From positions 1 through 64,000 of the forward strand of contig NZ_RAWM01000030.1 of the NCBI RefSeq assembly GCF_003668875.1: DNA of 64,000 bases, given 5' to 3'. The position numbers and the translations under genes were made by a program. The notes below the pieces were generated by a model that had not been told where the DNA came from, ran no database searches, and worked only from the letters and a program-made list of their open reading frames with translations. The stretch comes from Corallococcus interemptor (GTDB lineage: Bacteria > Myxococcota > Myxococcia > Myxococcales > Myxococcaceae). Shown in pieces: positions 45,493 through 54,409 of the stretch. The number at the start of each line of letters is the position of its first letter. Position 1 is the first letter of the stretch.

Positions 45493-46194
45493 CCCCGCGG
45501 CGTCGAGCACCTGGTGCACCTCCGTGGCCAGCCGGACATGTTCCGGATTCGCCACGGAGAACCGTTCCTCCGTGAGGATGACCAGGGTGCCCAGGTCCTC
45601 CACGGGCTCGACGCGCACAGTGGAGGGCAGTGGAGGAACGGCCCCCCACTGCCGGGAGAAGTAGGTCATCCAGCCCACGAAGGTGCCCGCCATCCCCGAC
45701 TCAGATGCCTGGTCCCTATACTCCTGGGATGCAACAACGCCCCACGCCGGCGCCCAACAGCGCACCACGGAACGGAGCACCTCGCGCATGACGGGTGCGG
45801 TCAGTACGCGTTCAGCGACTTCCCCCTGAGAAGGAGGATCGATGACACAGACCGAAGTCGGCACGGCATCCGCAGAACCGCAGAAGCCATTGACCGAGGT
45901 TGTTTCGTCCGGATGCGGGCCTGCCCAGAACCAATATTGGAAGCCGTCACCGATACGGCTCTTCTTCTTGGCGAACAGCTCCAGGAAGGAAGCCTGATCG
46001 GTCTGGATCCGACGCTTCTGAGCTTGCTTGAAAGTGCGCCCGGTTTCGTGCCACTGACGCCACGTAGGCTCAACGCGGCCCAGCTCGTCGAACAGATTCG
46101 ACGCTCGAGTGGCACAGGACTCGTCGGACTCGTGCCTCGCCGTCCAGTAGGCCCCCAGGTAGTAACTGTCCGTCATGCGGTCGGCGGTGCTCAT
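45475..46194 (-). CDS. Imm52-family-like immunity protein
   Basis: A 239-residue soluble protein with no signal or membrane segment. Segments YYLGAYWTARHESDESCA, FKQAQKRRI and VNGFCGSADAVPTSVCVIDPP recall the Imm52 group, which in myxobacteria is paired with restriction-endonuclease-fold toxins. It follows the toxin gene with an ATGA overlap, so toxin and immunity are translated together. It should bind and neutralise the nuclease domain in the cytoplasm. Family assignment is from memory of the pattern, without a search. Confidence 0.68.
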   Translation of the reverse strand: MSTADRMTDSYYLGAYWTARHESDESCATRASNLFDELGRVEPTWRQWHETGRTFKQAQKRRIQTDQASFLELFAKKKSRIGDGFQYWFWAGPHPDETTSVNGFCGSADAVPTSVCVIDPPSQGEVAERVLTAPVMREVLRSVVRCWAPAWGVVASQEYRDQASESGMAGTFVGWMTYFSRQWGAVPPLPSTVRVEPVEDLGTLVILTEERFSVANPEHVRLATEVHQVLDAAGLLRPL

Positions 46195-47480
46195 TGAGTA
46201 GGCGAGAGGAAGCGCACTTCCACCTTAACGTTCTGGCGGTTGAACAGCGCACGCAATGCATCCGCGAATTTCGCCTCGGCGACCACCCACCGAACGTGTG
46301 CACTTCCGGCCACTGCGATTTGCCGCCGAGCCTGCTCAACCAAGGCATTCGCGCCCTGGAAGAACCTCTTCGCCTTCAGGTCGGCACCAAAGAACTGCTC
46401 GTAGCCAGGTCCCTTGGCCTCCAGCAGCACGTTCTCAGCCGGGTCATACCCGTCGAAATCGGCCTCTTCGCCTCCCCGCTTGACCCGGTACGCGGAGCCC
46501 TTCGGCGCTCCGGTCACCTGAGCCTGATAATCGCGGGCCCGGCTGGACATCGACTCGTTCACCTGGACCCACTTGCCTGGACCTCCCGGAGGCGGTGGTC
46601 CCACCACGGCCATGGTCACCGCCGTGGACGCGAGCGTCACCTCCACCACTTCGCCTGCCACCGCCACCGCGCTCACGTCCAACACCTGCGCCGGGCTCAG
46701 GCTCATCGTGTCCGGGAAGCGCGGCATGGCCGCGAGCGCGGATGACAGCCCCGCCGTCACGCCGTGACTCACCAGCATCGTCACCGCGAGCACGAAGACG
46801 CGCGCCACCTCCGGCCCCAGGGCCTGCGCGAAGACCTCCGCCGCTTCCTCCAGTTCCTGGAACGTCGTCGCCCGGTCCGTGGCGTCCTTCAGCACGCCGC
46901 ACGCGCGCACCACCGCGAGGAACGACTGCACGCCCACGTACGCCAGGAACACAGCGGCAATCACCGCCGCGGCCTTGGTGAACAGCGGCTCCGGTGCCGC
47001 CGCCAGCACCACCCAGGACGCAATCGCTCCCGAGACCACGGACACGAAGAACGCTGGGTCCAACGTGTCCTGCAACGCGGTCCCGATGCTCGCGCGCAGG
47101 GGCTCCAGCGACATGCCCACCGCGAGCGTCAGCCGGTCCAGCTCACCGAAGCCCGCCCCATCCTCCAGCAACGACAGACAATCCCCCGGAGCCTCATGCG
47201 CCCGGCACCACCGTCCGTACCGGTCGCGCAGCATGAACCCGAGGCTCCGGTCCAGCTCCGCCCCCTGCTTCGCGACCGCGCGCACCACCCTCGGTGCCCG
47301 CACCTTCAGTGGCACCTCCAGCACCAGCCGCGTCAGCGCGTCCTCGAACTCCCGAGCACGGACCGGCGCATGGGTCCGAGTCCCCTGCTCCGTGCGCAGC
47401 CGCACCGTGGGCCCGCTGGCGCAGCCCATCCAGAACACCAGCAACAGCGGCCAACAGACAGCCCGTGCCCACGGTTTCAT
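46191..47480 (-). CDS. Lipoprotein toxin with Tox-REase-5-like nuclease domain
   Basis: About 429 residues. The N terminus is a lipoprotein signal (MKPWARAVCWPLLLVFWMGCASG). The middle has two long hydrophobic stretches (FFVSVVSGAIASWVVLAAAP and AAAVIAAVFLAYVGVQSFLAVVRACG). The last 120 residues look like a restriction-endonuclease-fold toxin: a DFDGYDPAENVLLEAKG block with the D...E-x-K nuclease pattern, then FEQ/Q-x-R-type helices (LVEQARRQIAVA) and WVVAEAK. It probably cleaves DNA or RNA in a neighbouring cell. The start at ATG 47480 gives the signal; GTG 47504 is the alternative. Confidence 0.72.
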   Translation of the reverse strand: MKPWARAVCWPLLLVFWMGCASGPTVRLRTEQGTRTHAPVRAREFEDALTRLVLEVPLKVRAPRVVRAVAKQGAELDRSLGFMLRDRYGRWCRAHEAPGDCLSLLEDGAGFGELDRLTLAVGMSLEPLRASIGTALQDTLDPAFFVSVVSGAIASWVVLAAAPEPLFTKAAAVIAAVFLAYVGVQSFLAVVRACGVLKDATDRATTFQELEEAAEVFAQALGPEVARVFVLAVTMLVSHGVTAGLSSALAAMPRFPDTMSLSPAQVLDVSAVAVAGEVVEVTLASTAVTMAVVGPPPPGGPGKWVQVNESMSSRARDYQAQVTGAPKGSAYRVKRGGEEADFDGYDPAENVLLEAKGPGYEQFFGADLKAKRFFQGANALVEQARRQIAVAGSAHVRWVVAEAKFADALRALFNRQNVKVEVRFLSPTQ

Positions 47481-47549
47481 GTCCAAACGGTGTCTCCTCC
47501 CCACGACAGGTCATCTACACTGCCCCGACCCCTGGTCCCTGGAGCAACG

Positions 47550-47987
47550 ATGACGTCGATCTCGGATGAAACCCACCAGCGCATCACCGACCTCTGCGCC
47601 CAGGGAGACGCCGCGGCGGGCGATGGCGACTTCGAGCAGGCCCTGAAACACTTCAAGGCCGCCCTCGCCCTGATCCCCGAACCCACCCGCGACCATCAGC
47701 AGAACACCTGGGTGCGCGCCGCCATCGGCGACATGTACTTCCAGCTCGAACGCTTCGAGGACTGCCGCGAGCACTTCCGCGAAGCCGTCCACTCGCCGGG
47801 AGGACTGGGCAATCCCTTCATCCACCTGCGCCTCGGCCAGTCCGCCCTCGAACTGGGAGACGAAACCCGCGCGGCCGACGAGCTCGCCCGTGCCTTCATG
47901 GGCGGCGGAGAAGAGCTCTTTGAAGGCGACGACGCGAAGTACCTGGAGTTCATCCAGTCGCGCCTCAATCCACCCCAGGACGCTTGA
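47550..47987 (+). CDS. Small TPR protein
   Basis: A 145-residue soluble protein with two or three TPR-like helices: AGDGDFEQALKHFKAALALIP, NTWVRAAIGDMYFQLERFEDCREHFREAV and PFIHLRLGQSALELGDETRAADELARAF. It is divergent from the toxin gene, with starts only 70 bp apart, and may share regulation with it. Proteins of this type are scaffolds; its partner is unknown. The ATG at 47550 follows GGAGCAACG. Confidence 0.78.
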   Translation: MTSISDETHQRITDLCAQGDAAAGDGDFEQALKHFKAALALIPEPTRDHQQNTWVRAAIGDMYFQLERFEDCREHFREAVHSPGGLGNPFIHLRLGQSALELGDETRAADELARAFMGGGEELFEGDDAKYLEFIQSRLNPPQDA

Positions 47988-48083
47988 GAGCCCGAGCGCC
48001 GGACTCCTCGCCTGACCTGGCACCTCACGAACGCAGGGCATGCACACCCTGAGGCGTGAACCTGCTCCCGCGAGGAGGCGCCC

Positions 48084-48959
48084 ATGACACGCCAGCAGCC
48101 GAGCACCGACCGCCCCTTCTTCCCGAGGGGCTTCCGCGAAGGCGACGAGGACGTCAACGGCACGCGGATCCACTTCGTCATTGGCGGCCAGGGCAGCCCC
48201 GTCCTGCTGCTGCACGGCTACACGCAGACACACCTCATGTGGTGGCGTCTCGCGCCGGAGCTCGCGAAGCAGCACACCGTGCTCATCCCAGACCTGCGAG
48301 GCGCGGGGGCCTCGGCCGCCCCCGTCAGGGGCTACGACAAGGAGACGATGGCGCGCGACATGCGCGCACTGGTGAAGAGGCTCTGCTTCGAAAAGGTCTC
48401 CGTCGTGGGTCACGACATCGGCCTGATGGTCGCCTACGCCTACGCCGCCCTCTTCCCCAACGAGGTCGAACGCCTGGCCCTCCTGGACGCGTTCCTGCCC
48501 GGCATCGAGCCCTGGTCCGACCAGGTCATGAGCAGCCGGGACGTGTGGCACTTCACCTTCAACGGCCCCACCGCGGAGAAGCTGGTGCAGGGGCGCGAGC
48601 GCGTCTACTTCGACCACTTCTGGACCGACCTCTCCGCCAATCCCGACGCTGTCGGCGAAGCGGAGCGGCGGGCGTACACGGAGGCCTACGCGGCGCCAGG
48701 CCGGCTCCATTCGACGTGGGGTTACTTCCAGGCGTTCGAGCAGGACAAGAAGGCCTTCCGGGAGCTGGCCCGCAACAAGCTCCCCATGCCCGTGATGGTC
48801 ATTGGCGGTGACAAGTCCCTGGGCGAACCGCTCGCCGCGCAGGCGCGCGCGGTGGCGACGCAGGTCGAGCCCCACATCCTCCAGGACACCGGCCACTGGG
48901 TGGCCGAGGAGCGGCCGGAAGAGGTTCGCGAGCTGCTCGGAGACTTCCTCCGGGCGTGA
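48084..48959 (+). CDS. Alpha/beta hydrolase, haloacetate dehalogenase/epoxide hydrolase type
   Basis: A 291-residue enzyme. HGYTQTHLMW is the oxyanion segment, VGHDIGLMVAYAYA carries an Asp nucleophile (D111), and the general-base His is in QDTGHWVAEERPEE (near residue 273). An Asp nucleophile with the HGxPxx-type oxyanion loop is typical of dehalogenases and epoxide hydrolases instead of lipases. The substrate cannot be named. GAGGAGGCGCCC precedes the ATG. It is convergent with the vWA gene, 9 bp apart. Confidence 0.88.
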   Translation: MTRQQPSTDRPFFPRGFREGDEDVNGTRIHFVIGGQGSPVLLLHGYTQTHLMWWRLAPELAKQHTVLIPDLRGAGASAAPVRGYDKETMARDMRALVKRLCFEKVSVVGHDIGLMVAYAYAALFPNEVERLALLDAFLPGIEPWSDQVMSSRDVWHFTFNGPTAEKLVQGRERVYFDHFWTDLSANPDAVGEAERRAYTEAYAAPGRLHSTWGYFQAFEQDKKAFRELARNKLPMPVMVIGGDKSLGEPLAAQARAVATQVEPHILQDTGHWVAEERPEEVRELLGDFLRA

Positions 48960-48968
48960 GCCCACCCG

Positions 48969-49763
48969 CTAGGCCCCGAAGCCGCCCAGCGCCGTGCGGC
49001 TGAAGCTGGCCGCGCCCTGGCTCACGCGCACGGCGGACTGGCTGAACACCTGGAACGCGGCGCGGATCTCCTGAGCGCTCTGGCCCGGCGTGAGAATCCA
49101 GCGGTCCGAGATGCCCATCTCCTGGAACACGCGCCGGAAGTCCGTCACCCCGTCGTCGATGCCCATCGCCGCGACGATGTGGTTCTCCACCCGGTGCAGG
49201 TCCTTCACCAGCGCCGCCACGTCCTTCGCCCGCGCCTTCTGCGAGCCCGCGTCCGCGCCGTCCGTAATCAGCAGCGTCACCGTGCGCACCGGCACCCCGT
49301 TGCCGCTGAACTCCTGCGCCTTCGCCAGCACCGTGCCCAGCAGCACCACCGCCTGGTCGTACAGCGGCGTCCCCAGGTCCGCCGAGTAGTTCTTGGAGTG
49401 CATCCGCACCACGTCCTCCAGCGGCCGGAACGGGTTGAGCACGTGTCCGTTCAGGTAGCGCGTGTGGAACAGGACGCCGTCCTTCTGCTGGCTCGCCAGC
49501 AGCGCGTCCAGCACCAGGTTGTGCCCGTCACACACCGTCTTCGTGTGTCCCGAGTGCGCGATGCTCCCGGAGTCATCCGGCATCACCGTCACCAGCACCA
49601 CCTCGCTCGCCTGCACATCGTCCACGTGGATGCCCAGGCCCGCCTGAATCTGTGCCCCCAGGTCCACCACCGTGAGCGTCTGCAACCCCGCGGGGCTCAG
49701 GATGCCCTCCGCGTGCGCGTCCTCGAAGAGCTTCGTGACACCCGTCCCGTTCGCCTTGCTCAT
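48969..49763 (-). CDS. vWA-domain protein of TerY type
   Basis: A 264-residue von Willebrand A domain with a MIDAS metal site: MPDDSGSIAHSG (D63, S65, S67), GTPLYDQAVVLL and LLITDGADAGSQ. TerY-type vWA proteins work with a protein kinase and a PP2C phosphatase, which are present upstream in the same operon. I chose ATG 49763 (GGGAG 8 nt upstream) over 49793. It is the last gene of the four-gene minus-strand unit, 26 bp after the nicotinamidase-like gene. Confidence 0.82.
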   Translation of the reverse strand: MSKANGTGVTKLFEDAHAEGILSPAGLQTLTVVDLGAQIQAGLGIHVDDVQASEVVLVTVMPDDSGSIAHSGHTKTVCDGHNLVLDALLASQQKDGVLFHTRYLNGHVLNPFRPLEDVVRMHSKNYSADLGTPLYDQAVVLLGTVLAKAQEFSGNGVPVRTVTLLITDGADAGSQKARAKDVAALVKDLHRVENHIVAAMGIDDGVTDFRRVFQEMGISDRWILTPGQSAQEIRAAFQVFSQSAVRVSQGAASFSRTALGGFGA

Positions 49764-49789
49764 GTCCGTGTCTCCCTTCGTGTGAGTGC

Positions 49790-50857
49790 TCACGCCAGGC
49801 GCAGGTCCGGCCAGCTCGCCAGCGGATCCGTCGACTTCACCAGGTGCATGCCCGCGTCCGCGAAGCGCTTGAGCGCCGCGTCCGCCTGCGGCGTGAAGTC
49901 CGCCGCAAAGCCGCCCTTGCCGTCCGGCACCGTCACCGACGACATGCAGTCCGTCAGCAGGTACACCTTCCGGGCCAGCGCCGCGTCCTGCGCGACAATC
50001 TCCCCCAGCAGGTCGTCGATGCTGCTCTTCACGCAGTGGCTGGCGGCCTGCCCGCCAATCACCACCGCGTCCGACGTGAGCAGCGTCTTCAGGAACTGCG
50101 TGTTGCGCTGCGCGAGCGGCTGGCCGTCATGCCGCATCAGCACCTCCGGCCGCAGCACCGAGTAGTTCTCCGTCAGCGGGTTGCCGCCCTTCACCTCCGC
50201 CCACGACTGCACGCCGCGCGCGTACGAGTGGAACAGCCGAGCCTCCTGCACCACGCCCGACAGCGCGTGCCCGTCGCTGCCCAGCAGGCAGTGCGGCGGC
50301 CACAGGTAGAGCGTGTACTTCCCCGCGCGCTCCAATTCCTCGCAGTAGAACTTCACCTGCTTGAGCAGCCACGGGTAGTTGCCGCCGCACAGCCACTTCG
50401 CCACCGCGGGGTTCGGCCGCGCCTGGCCGCGCTCAATCTGCTCGCGAGTCACCTCGCGGTACGGCTGGAGCGGCTGGTCGTCCTGGTCCACCCAGAACGA
50501 CGGGAAGAAGATTTGATAGGCGAAGTGCGTGTCCAGCGTCGCGGTGACGTTCGTCAGCGTGCCCAGGTTCCGGTAGATGAACTCCGCGATGCGGCGGTTG
50601 TCGTCGATGGCGCCCCGCCCGCTGCGCCCCGCCACGTACAGCGAGCCGTCCGGGAAGCAGAAGTCCTTCTGCACGTCGATGAGCAGCAGGTGCAGGTTGA
50701 AGCGGTCCGTGGCCGCCGCCGTCACGCCCTGCGCCGCCTTCCACGCGCCGGCCTCCCGCTGGAGCTTCCCGGCGTTCGGGCCGTAGCCGTACTCCGCCGC
50801 ATGGTTGGAATTGTAGAACCCGGGCAGCGGCAGTTCCTTCGCATTCGCCTTCGTCAT
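49790..50857 (-). CDS. Nicotinamidase/isochorismatase-family hydrolase (PncA-like)
   Basis: A 355-residue protein, longer than typical PncA (about 200). Its catalytic triad matches nicotinamidases: D61 in LLIDVQKDFCFP, K223 in AEVKGGNPLTENYS, and the nucleophile C275 in GGQAASHCVKSS. The metal-site residues are also present (TLDTHFAY and WPPHCLLGSDGHAL, the WPxHCxxG signature). So it probably hydrolyses nicotinamide or a related amide. The N-terminal 50 residues and several insertions are extra. It sits between kinase and vWA genes in an operon, which is unusual for PncA. Confidence 0.8.
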   Translation of the reverse strand: MTKANAKELPLPGFYNSNHAAEYGYGPNAGKLQREAGAWKAAQGVTAAATDRFNLHLLLIDVQKDFCFPDGSLYVAGRSGRGAIDDNRRIAEFIYRNLGTLTNVTATLDTHFAYQIFFPSFWVDQDDQPLQPYREVTREQIERGQARPNPAVAKWLCGGNYPWLLKQVKFYCEELERAGKYTLYLWPPHCLLGSDGHALSGVVQEARLFHSYARGVQSWAEVKGGNPLTENYSVLRPEVLMRHDGQPLAQRNTQFLKTLLTSDAVVIGGQAASHCVKSSIDDLLGEIVAQDAALARKVYLLTDCMSSVTVPDGKGGFAADFTPQADAALKRFADAGMHLVKSTDPLASWPDLRLA

Positions 50858-50880
50858 GTCCAGCCCCCTGTGTCTGTGTT

Positions 50881-52752
50881 TCAGTTCATCCGCAGCACGG
50901 TGAGGTCCTGGGCCCCCACCACCATCAATCCCTCGCGCGACAGCAGGAGCCCCCGGCCCGCGTCCACGAACGGCTCCGCGTCCGGGAACTCGCGCACCGC
51001 TTCCAGGCGTCCCTGCCGGAGCTCCACGCGCGTCAGCCCCGCGTCCGTGGCGCAGAAGAGCGCGCCCCCCACGGCGCACTTCCCCCGCAGCGTGCCCAGC
51101 CACGAACCGTCCCCCGCGTCGGCCCGGGCGCTCGCGCGCACCGCCCCGTCCGCCCCCAGCAGCACCGCGTGGTGCACCGTGCGGCCGTGGGACTCCTCCG
51201 CCAGCAGCAGCCACACCGCGTCCCCGTCGAACACGGCCTCCGCGTCCAGCAGTTGCCCCGAAGGCCACGGCAGCGTGAGTCCGTCCCGCAGGCCCTTGCG
51301 CTCCACGCTGAACAGGAAGGCGCCCCTGAGCCCCGCCGCGCGGTGGAAGCCCAGGCCGAAGCGGGGTCCCACGAACAGCCGCGTCTGGCCCTGGAGCACG
51401 TCCCCCCAGCGCTCGGCGCCGTACGTGCCGTCGCGCCACAGCCCGCCCTCCGCCGCCCAGAAGCGGTGTCTGGCATTGGCCGCGAACACCGGCCGGTTTT
51501 CACAGACATCCACGCCCAGGAACTCCGGCCCCCGGCCCGGCATGAACACCGCCACGCGGCCCTGGTGCCCCAGCAGCGTCACGTCCCCCTGCACCGCCCA
51601 GCGCAGCGCCGGGTCCAGCTCGCCGCGCATCACCGTGCGGCCGTCCTCGCGCCGGTACGCGCCGTCCGCGTGGTAGACGAAGCGCACCGCGCCGTCCTCC
51701 GCGCTCGCGTGCACCAGCACGCCGCGGGTCGTGAACGTCCGCTTCGCCGTCACCTGCCCGCGCACCGCCGACACCGGCGTGGCCGCCACCGTCGCGTGCG
51801 GCTGACACGTGGGACACGCGTCCCGCGCGTGCTCCAGGCCACACGACGCGCACACCGTGAAGCGAAGTCCCTCCAGCACCGGCAGCGGGAACGCGCCGCG
51901 CCGGTCCTCCACGAACACCTGGTGGAACAGGTGCAGCAGCTCATCCGGCAGCGAGGCCCGGGGCAGCGCGGGCTTGGGGTACTGCACGTCCGGATGGAAC
52001 ACCGTGACGCGCTGGAGCATGCGGCCCACCGCGTTCAGCCGTAGGGCACCGGCAGCCTTCGGCTTGTGGATGCCGCCCTGAGGCCCCACGCACAGGAGCG
52101 ACTGCATCACGGTGACGGCGAAGGCATACCAATCACTGTCCACCGTCGCCGGCCGCGCGGGCGTCAGCGTCTGCGCGCCTGAATCCAACCGCAGCGGGTC
52201 CAGGAACTTCTCCGTGAACACGGGGCAGAGGAAGGCACCGAACTGGAAGCTGTCCGCGTCGATGAAGTACGCATCCGTGCCCACCGTCAGCACGTTCAGG
52301 TCGTTGAAGTCCCCCACCACGACACGGGCCGCGTGCACCGCCGTCAGCACCCGGTGCAGCCCCGCCAGCACCGTCACCGCGTCCGAGGCCTTGCCGCCCG
52401 CGCGCCGGAACGCCGGCTCGCTCCACCGGCGCAGCGGCTCCACCCCATCGAGCTTGCGCATCGCATAGCCCAGGACCTCCGCGCCCTTCTTGTCCGTGGC
52501 CAGGGCCTGCGGCGTCACCACGCGCGCCGGAAGCCCCGAGGGAAACACGCGCAGCTTGCGCTGGTGCTCCGCGAGCCGGGCCTTCGCCGCGGCCTGCTCG
52601 GGCAACAGGCCCAGGAAGTCCGGGTGCTCGGGCTGCTTGAAGACCTTGAGCGCGCGGCCATCCCCCAGGTCATACACATCCGCCTCGCCGCCCTTGCCCA
52701 GCGCCCGCTGCGGATCCAACCGGACCTTCTTCCCCTCCACCCAGACATCCAT
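50881..52752 (-). CDS. Protein kinase-fold protein with zinc ribbon and beta-rich C-terminal domain
   Basis: A 623-residue protein. The kinase-like N terminus has GKGGEADVYDLGDGRALKVFK (Gly loop, K36), VVVGDFNDLNVL in place of the HRD loop (D148 and N153 in D-x4-N spacing) and YFIDADSF for DFG (D165). A zinc ribbon CASCGLEHARDACPTC follows near residue 310, and the remainder has WD-like repeats (RVAVFMPGRGPEFLGVD and on). Such kinases accompany vWA and PP2C proteins in the Ter-type triad. It follows the PP2C gene by 4 bp. Confidence 0.82.
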   Translation of the reverse strand: MDVWVEGKKVRLDPQRALGKGGEADVYDLGDGRALKVFKQPEHPDFLGLLPEQAAAKARLAEHQRKLRVFPSGLPARVVTPQALATDKKGAEVLGYAMRKLDGVEPLRRWSEPAFRRAGGKASDAVTVLAGLHRVLTAVHAARVVVGDFNDLNVLTVGTDAYFIDADSFQFGAFLCPVFTEKFLDPLRLDSGAQTLTPARPATVDSDWYAFAVTVMQSLLCVGPQGGIHKPKAAGALRLNAVGRMLQRVTVFHPDVQYPKPALPRASLPDELLHLFHQVFVEDRRGAFPLPVLEGLRFTVCASCGLEHARDACPTCQPHATVAATPVSAVRGQVTAKRTFTTRGVLVHASAEDGAVRFVYHADGAYRREDGRTVMRGELDPALRWAVQGDVTLLGHQGRVAVFMPGRGPEFLGVDVCENRPVFAANARHRFWAAEGGLWRDGTYGAERWGDVLQGQTRLFVGPRFGLGFHRAAGLRGAFLFSVERKGLRDGLTLPWPSGQLLDAEAVFDGDAVWLLLAEESHGRTVHHAVLLGADGAVRASARADAGDGSWLGTLRGKCAVGGALFCATDAGLTRVELRQGRLEAVREFPDAEPFVDAGRGLLLSREGLMVVGAQDLTVLRMN

Positions 52753-52756
52753 GGCC

Positions 52757-53560
52757 TCACGCCCTCCCCATCCGGCGGCGCAGCACCACCAGCGTGGTGT
52801 CGTCCGTCAGAAGGCCCGGCGTGCGCAGCAGCCGCCGCTCCGCGAAGTCCGCGCGCACCGACTCGCGGTTGAGCTGCGCCAGGCGCCGCCGCATCGCGTC
52901 CGGGTTGGTGAAGTACCGGTCCTCCGTCCAGAAGCGCGACAGCGGGCCCACGGGCTCGTCGCGCTCCGGCAGCCGTGCCTGCGCCAAGCTCAGCAGGTCC
53001 CCCACCCCATCCGTGCCCACCAGCAGCGCGTGCACGTCCTCCGTGGGCACCAGCGCCCGGGGCTCCAGCCGCACGTCCTCCCCGCGCAGCAGCGCATACG
53101 CGAGGTACGGCGGCGCGTTGCCCGGGAACGGCCCCAGCGCGTGCACCTCGCCGTTGAGCATCCACACCCCGTCCCCCGACGAGAAGACCAGCGTGTGCGC
53201 CGGCGTCACCACCGCCCCCACGAGCGTGAAGAGCAGGTCCCCCAGCACGTCCCGCCCCAGCGTGGACGCCAGCCCCTCCATCAGCTCCAGCAGGTCCCCT
53301 CTCAGCCCCGGCAGGAAGTCCGCGCCGTCCACCGCCTCACCGCGCTGAAGCCTCGCCTGCGCCGCCTGCGCCAGCCGCCGCGCGCCCAGCTGCGCCCCCA
53401 GCTCGCTGCACGGCTGGCTGCCACAGCCGTCCGCCACCACCACCACCAGCCCGTGCTCGCTCCCCCGGACGCAGGCGGCGTCCTGGTTGTTGCGCCCCGA
53501 ACGCGCGTGCTCCCGGCCCTGCACCGAACCCACCGCGACGTCGAAGGGCAGCGTGGACAT
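52757..53560 (-). CDS. PP2C-type protein phosphatase
   Basis: A 267-residue PPM/PP2C phosphatase. The metal sites are GRNNQDAACV, VVVADGCGSQPCSELGA, VGTDGVGDLL and TDDTTLVVLRRR. It would reverse the action of the kinase encoded next. The ATG at 53560 has GGGAGAG upstream; an earlier start at 53599 would add 13 residues. It is the first gene of the four-gene operon, and operator-like sequences lie 44-80 bp before the start. Confidence 0.88.
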   Translation of the reverse strand: MSTLPFDVAVGSVQGREHARSGRNNQDAACVRGSEHGLVVVVADGCGSQPCSELGAQLGARRLAQAAQARLQRGEAVDGADFLPGLRGDLLELMEGLASTLGRDVLGDLLFTLVGAVVTPAHTLVFSSGDGVWMLNGEVHALGPFPGNAPPYLAYALLRGEDVRLEPRALVPTEDVHALLVGTDGVGDLLSLAQARLPERDEPVGPLSRFWTEDRYFTNPDAMRRRLAQLNRESVRADFAERRLLRTPGLLTDDTTLVVLRRRMGRA

Positions 53561-53603
53561 GGCTCTCCCGTGGCCCTCGAAGAGGGCTCGCACGACCAAC
53601 TTC

Positions 53604-53640
53604 GTGTATCGATGACACCAACATAGTGTCCAAACGACAC
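53604..53640 (-). promoter_or_regulatory. Two 15-bp operator-like dyads upstream of the PP2C-kinase operon
   Basis: GTGTATCGATGACAC (53604-53618) and GTGTCCAAACGACAC (53626-53640) are dyads of the form GTGT(C/A)-N5-GACAC, starting 22 bp apart, about two helical turns. A third, closely similar, dyad lies upstream of the NrtR-like gene. Binding by that regulator is inferred. Confidence 0.6.
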
Positions 53641-53695
53641 GAAGTCAAGGCGACGAGGGACAACCTGTCAGTGGAGGGCGCGGGAGAGGTGGGGC

Positions 53696-54385
53696 CTACA
53701 GCTCGAAGTTGAAGCCGGCCTTCTCGAGCTGTTTGTACTTCTTGTGGTCGAACCGGTAGAGGCGCGCGGCGCGGTGGGAGACGTCCTGCTCCACCTCGTC
53801 CAGCTCCTCCAGCAGGTCCATGGCGAGGATCTTCTTGCGGAAGTTGCGCTTGTCGAGCTCGCGCTCCAGCACCGTTTCGTACAGCCGCTGCAGCTGCGAC
53901 AGCGTGAACTTGGGCGGCAAGAGCTCGAACCCGATGGGCTGGTAGCGCACCTTGCCCTTGAGCCGCTGCAGCGCGGTGCCGAGCACGTCCGCGTGGTCGA
54001 ACGCGAGCTTCGGCGTGTCCCAGACGGAGAACCACGCGGCTTCGCGCGCGTCGGTGGACGCCTGGAGGTGGTGCTGGGACAGCTTCACCAGCGCGAAGTA
54101 CGCCACGGTGATGACGCGGCCCCGGGGGTCGCGGTCTGGCGCACCGAACGTGTAGAGCTGTTCCAGGTGGCTGGTGCGCAGGCCCGCTTCCTCTTCCAGC
54201 TCGCGGCGCGCGGCGTCCTCCAGGGACTCGTCCATGCGCACGAAGCCGCCGGGCAGCGCCCACCGGCCCTGGTAGGGCTCCACGCCGCGCTGGATGAGCA
54301 GCACCTTGAGGTCTTCCTCATCCAACCCGAAGACGACGCAGTCCACCGTCACCGCCGGGCGCGGGTACTCATAGGTGTGGCTCAA
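53696..54385 (-). CDS. NrtR-type Nudix regulator
   Basis: About 229 residues: an N-terminal Nudix domain and a C-terminal winged helix ([28 protein letters not shown]), the layout of the ADP-ribose-sensing NAD repressor NrtR. The Nudix box (residues around [23 protein letters not shown]) is complete, so it may also keep hydrolase activity. I place the start at a TTG at 54385 because GGAGGG lies about 9 nt upstream and it begins [13 protein letters not shown], the usual N terminus; the longer frame would read through an operator-like dyad. It is next to the operon that encodes a nicotinamidase-like enzyme. Confidence 0.85.
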   Translation of the reverse strand: MSHTYEYPRPAVTVDCVVFGLDEEDLKVLLIQRGVEPYQGRWALPGGFVRMDESLEDAARRELEEEAGLRTSHLEQLYTFGAPDRDPRGRVITVAYFALVKLSQHHLQASTDAREAAWFSVWDTPKLAFDHADVLGTALQRLKGKVRYQPIGFELLPPKFTLSQLQRLYETVLERELDKRNFRKKILAMDLLEELDEVEQDVSHRAARLYRFDHKKYKQLEKAGFNFEL

Positions 54386-54409
54386 TTGGGAAACCCTCCG
54401 GCCGGCATC

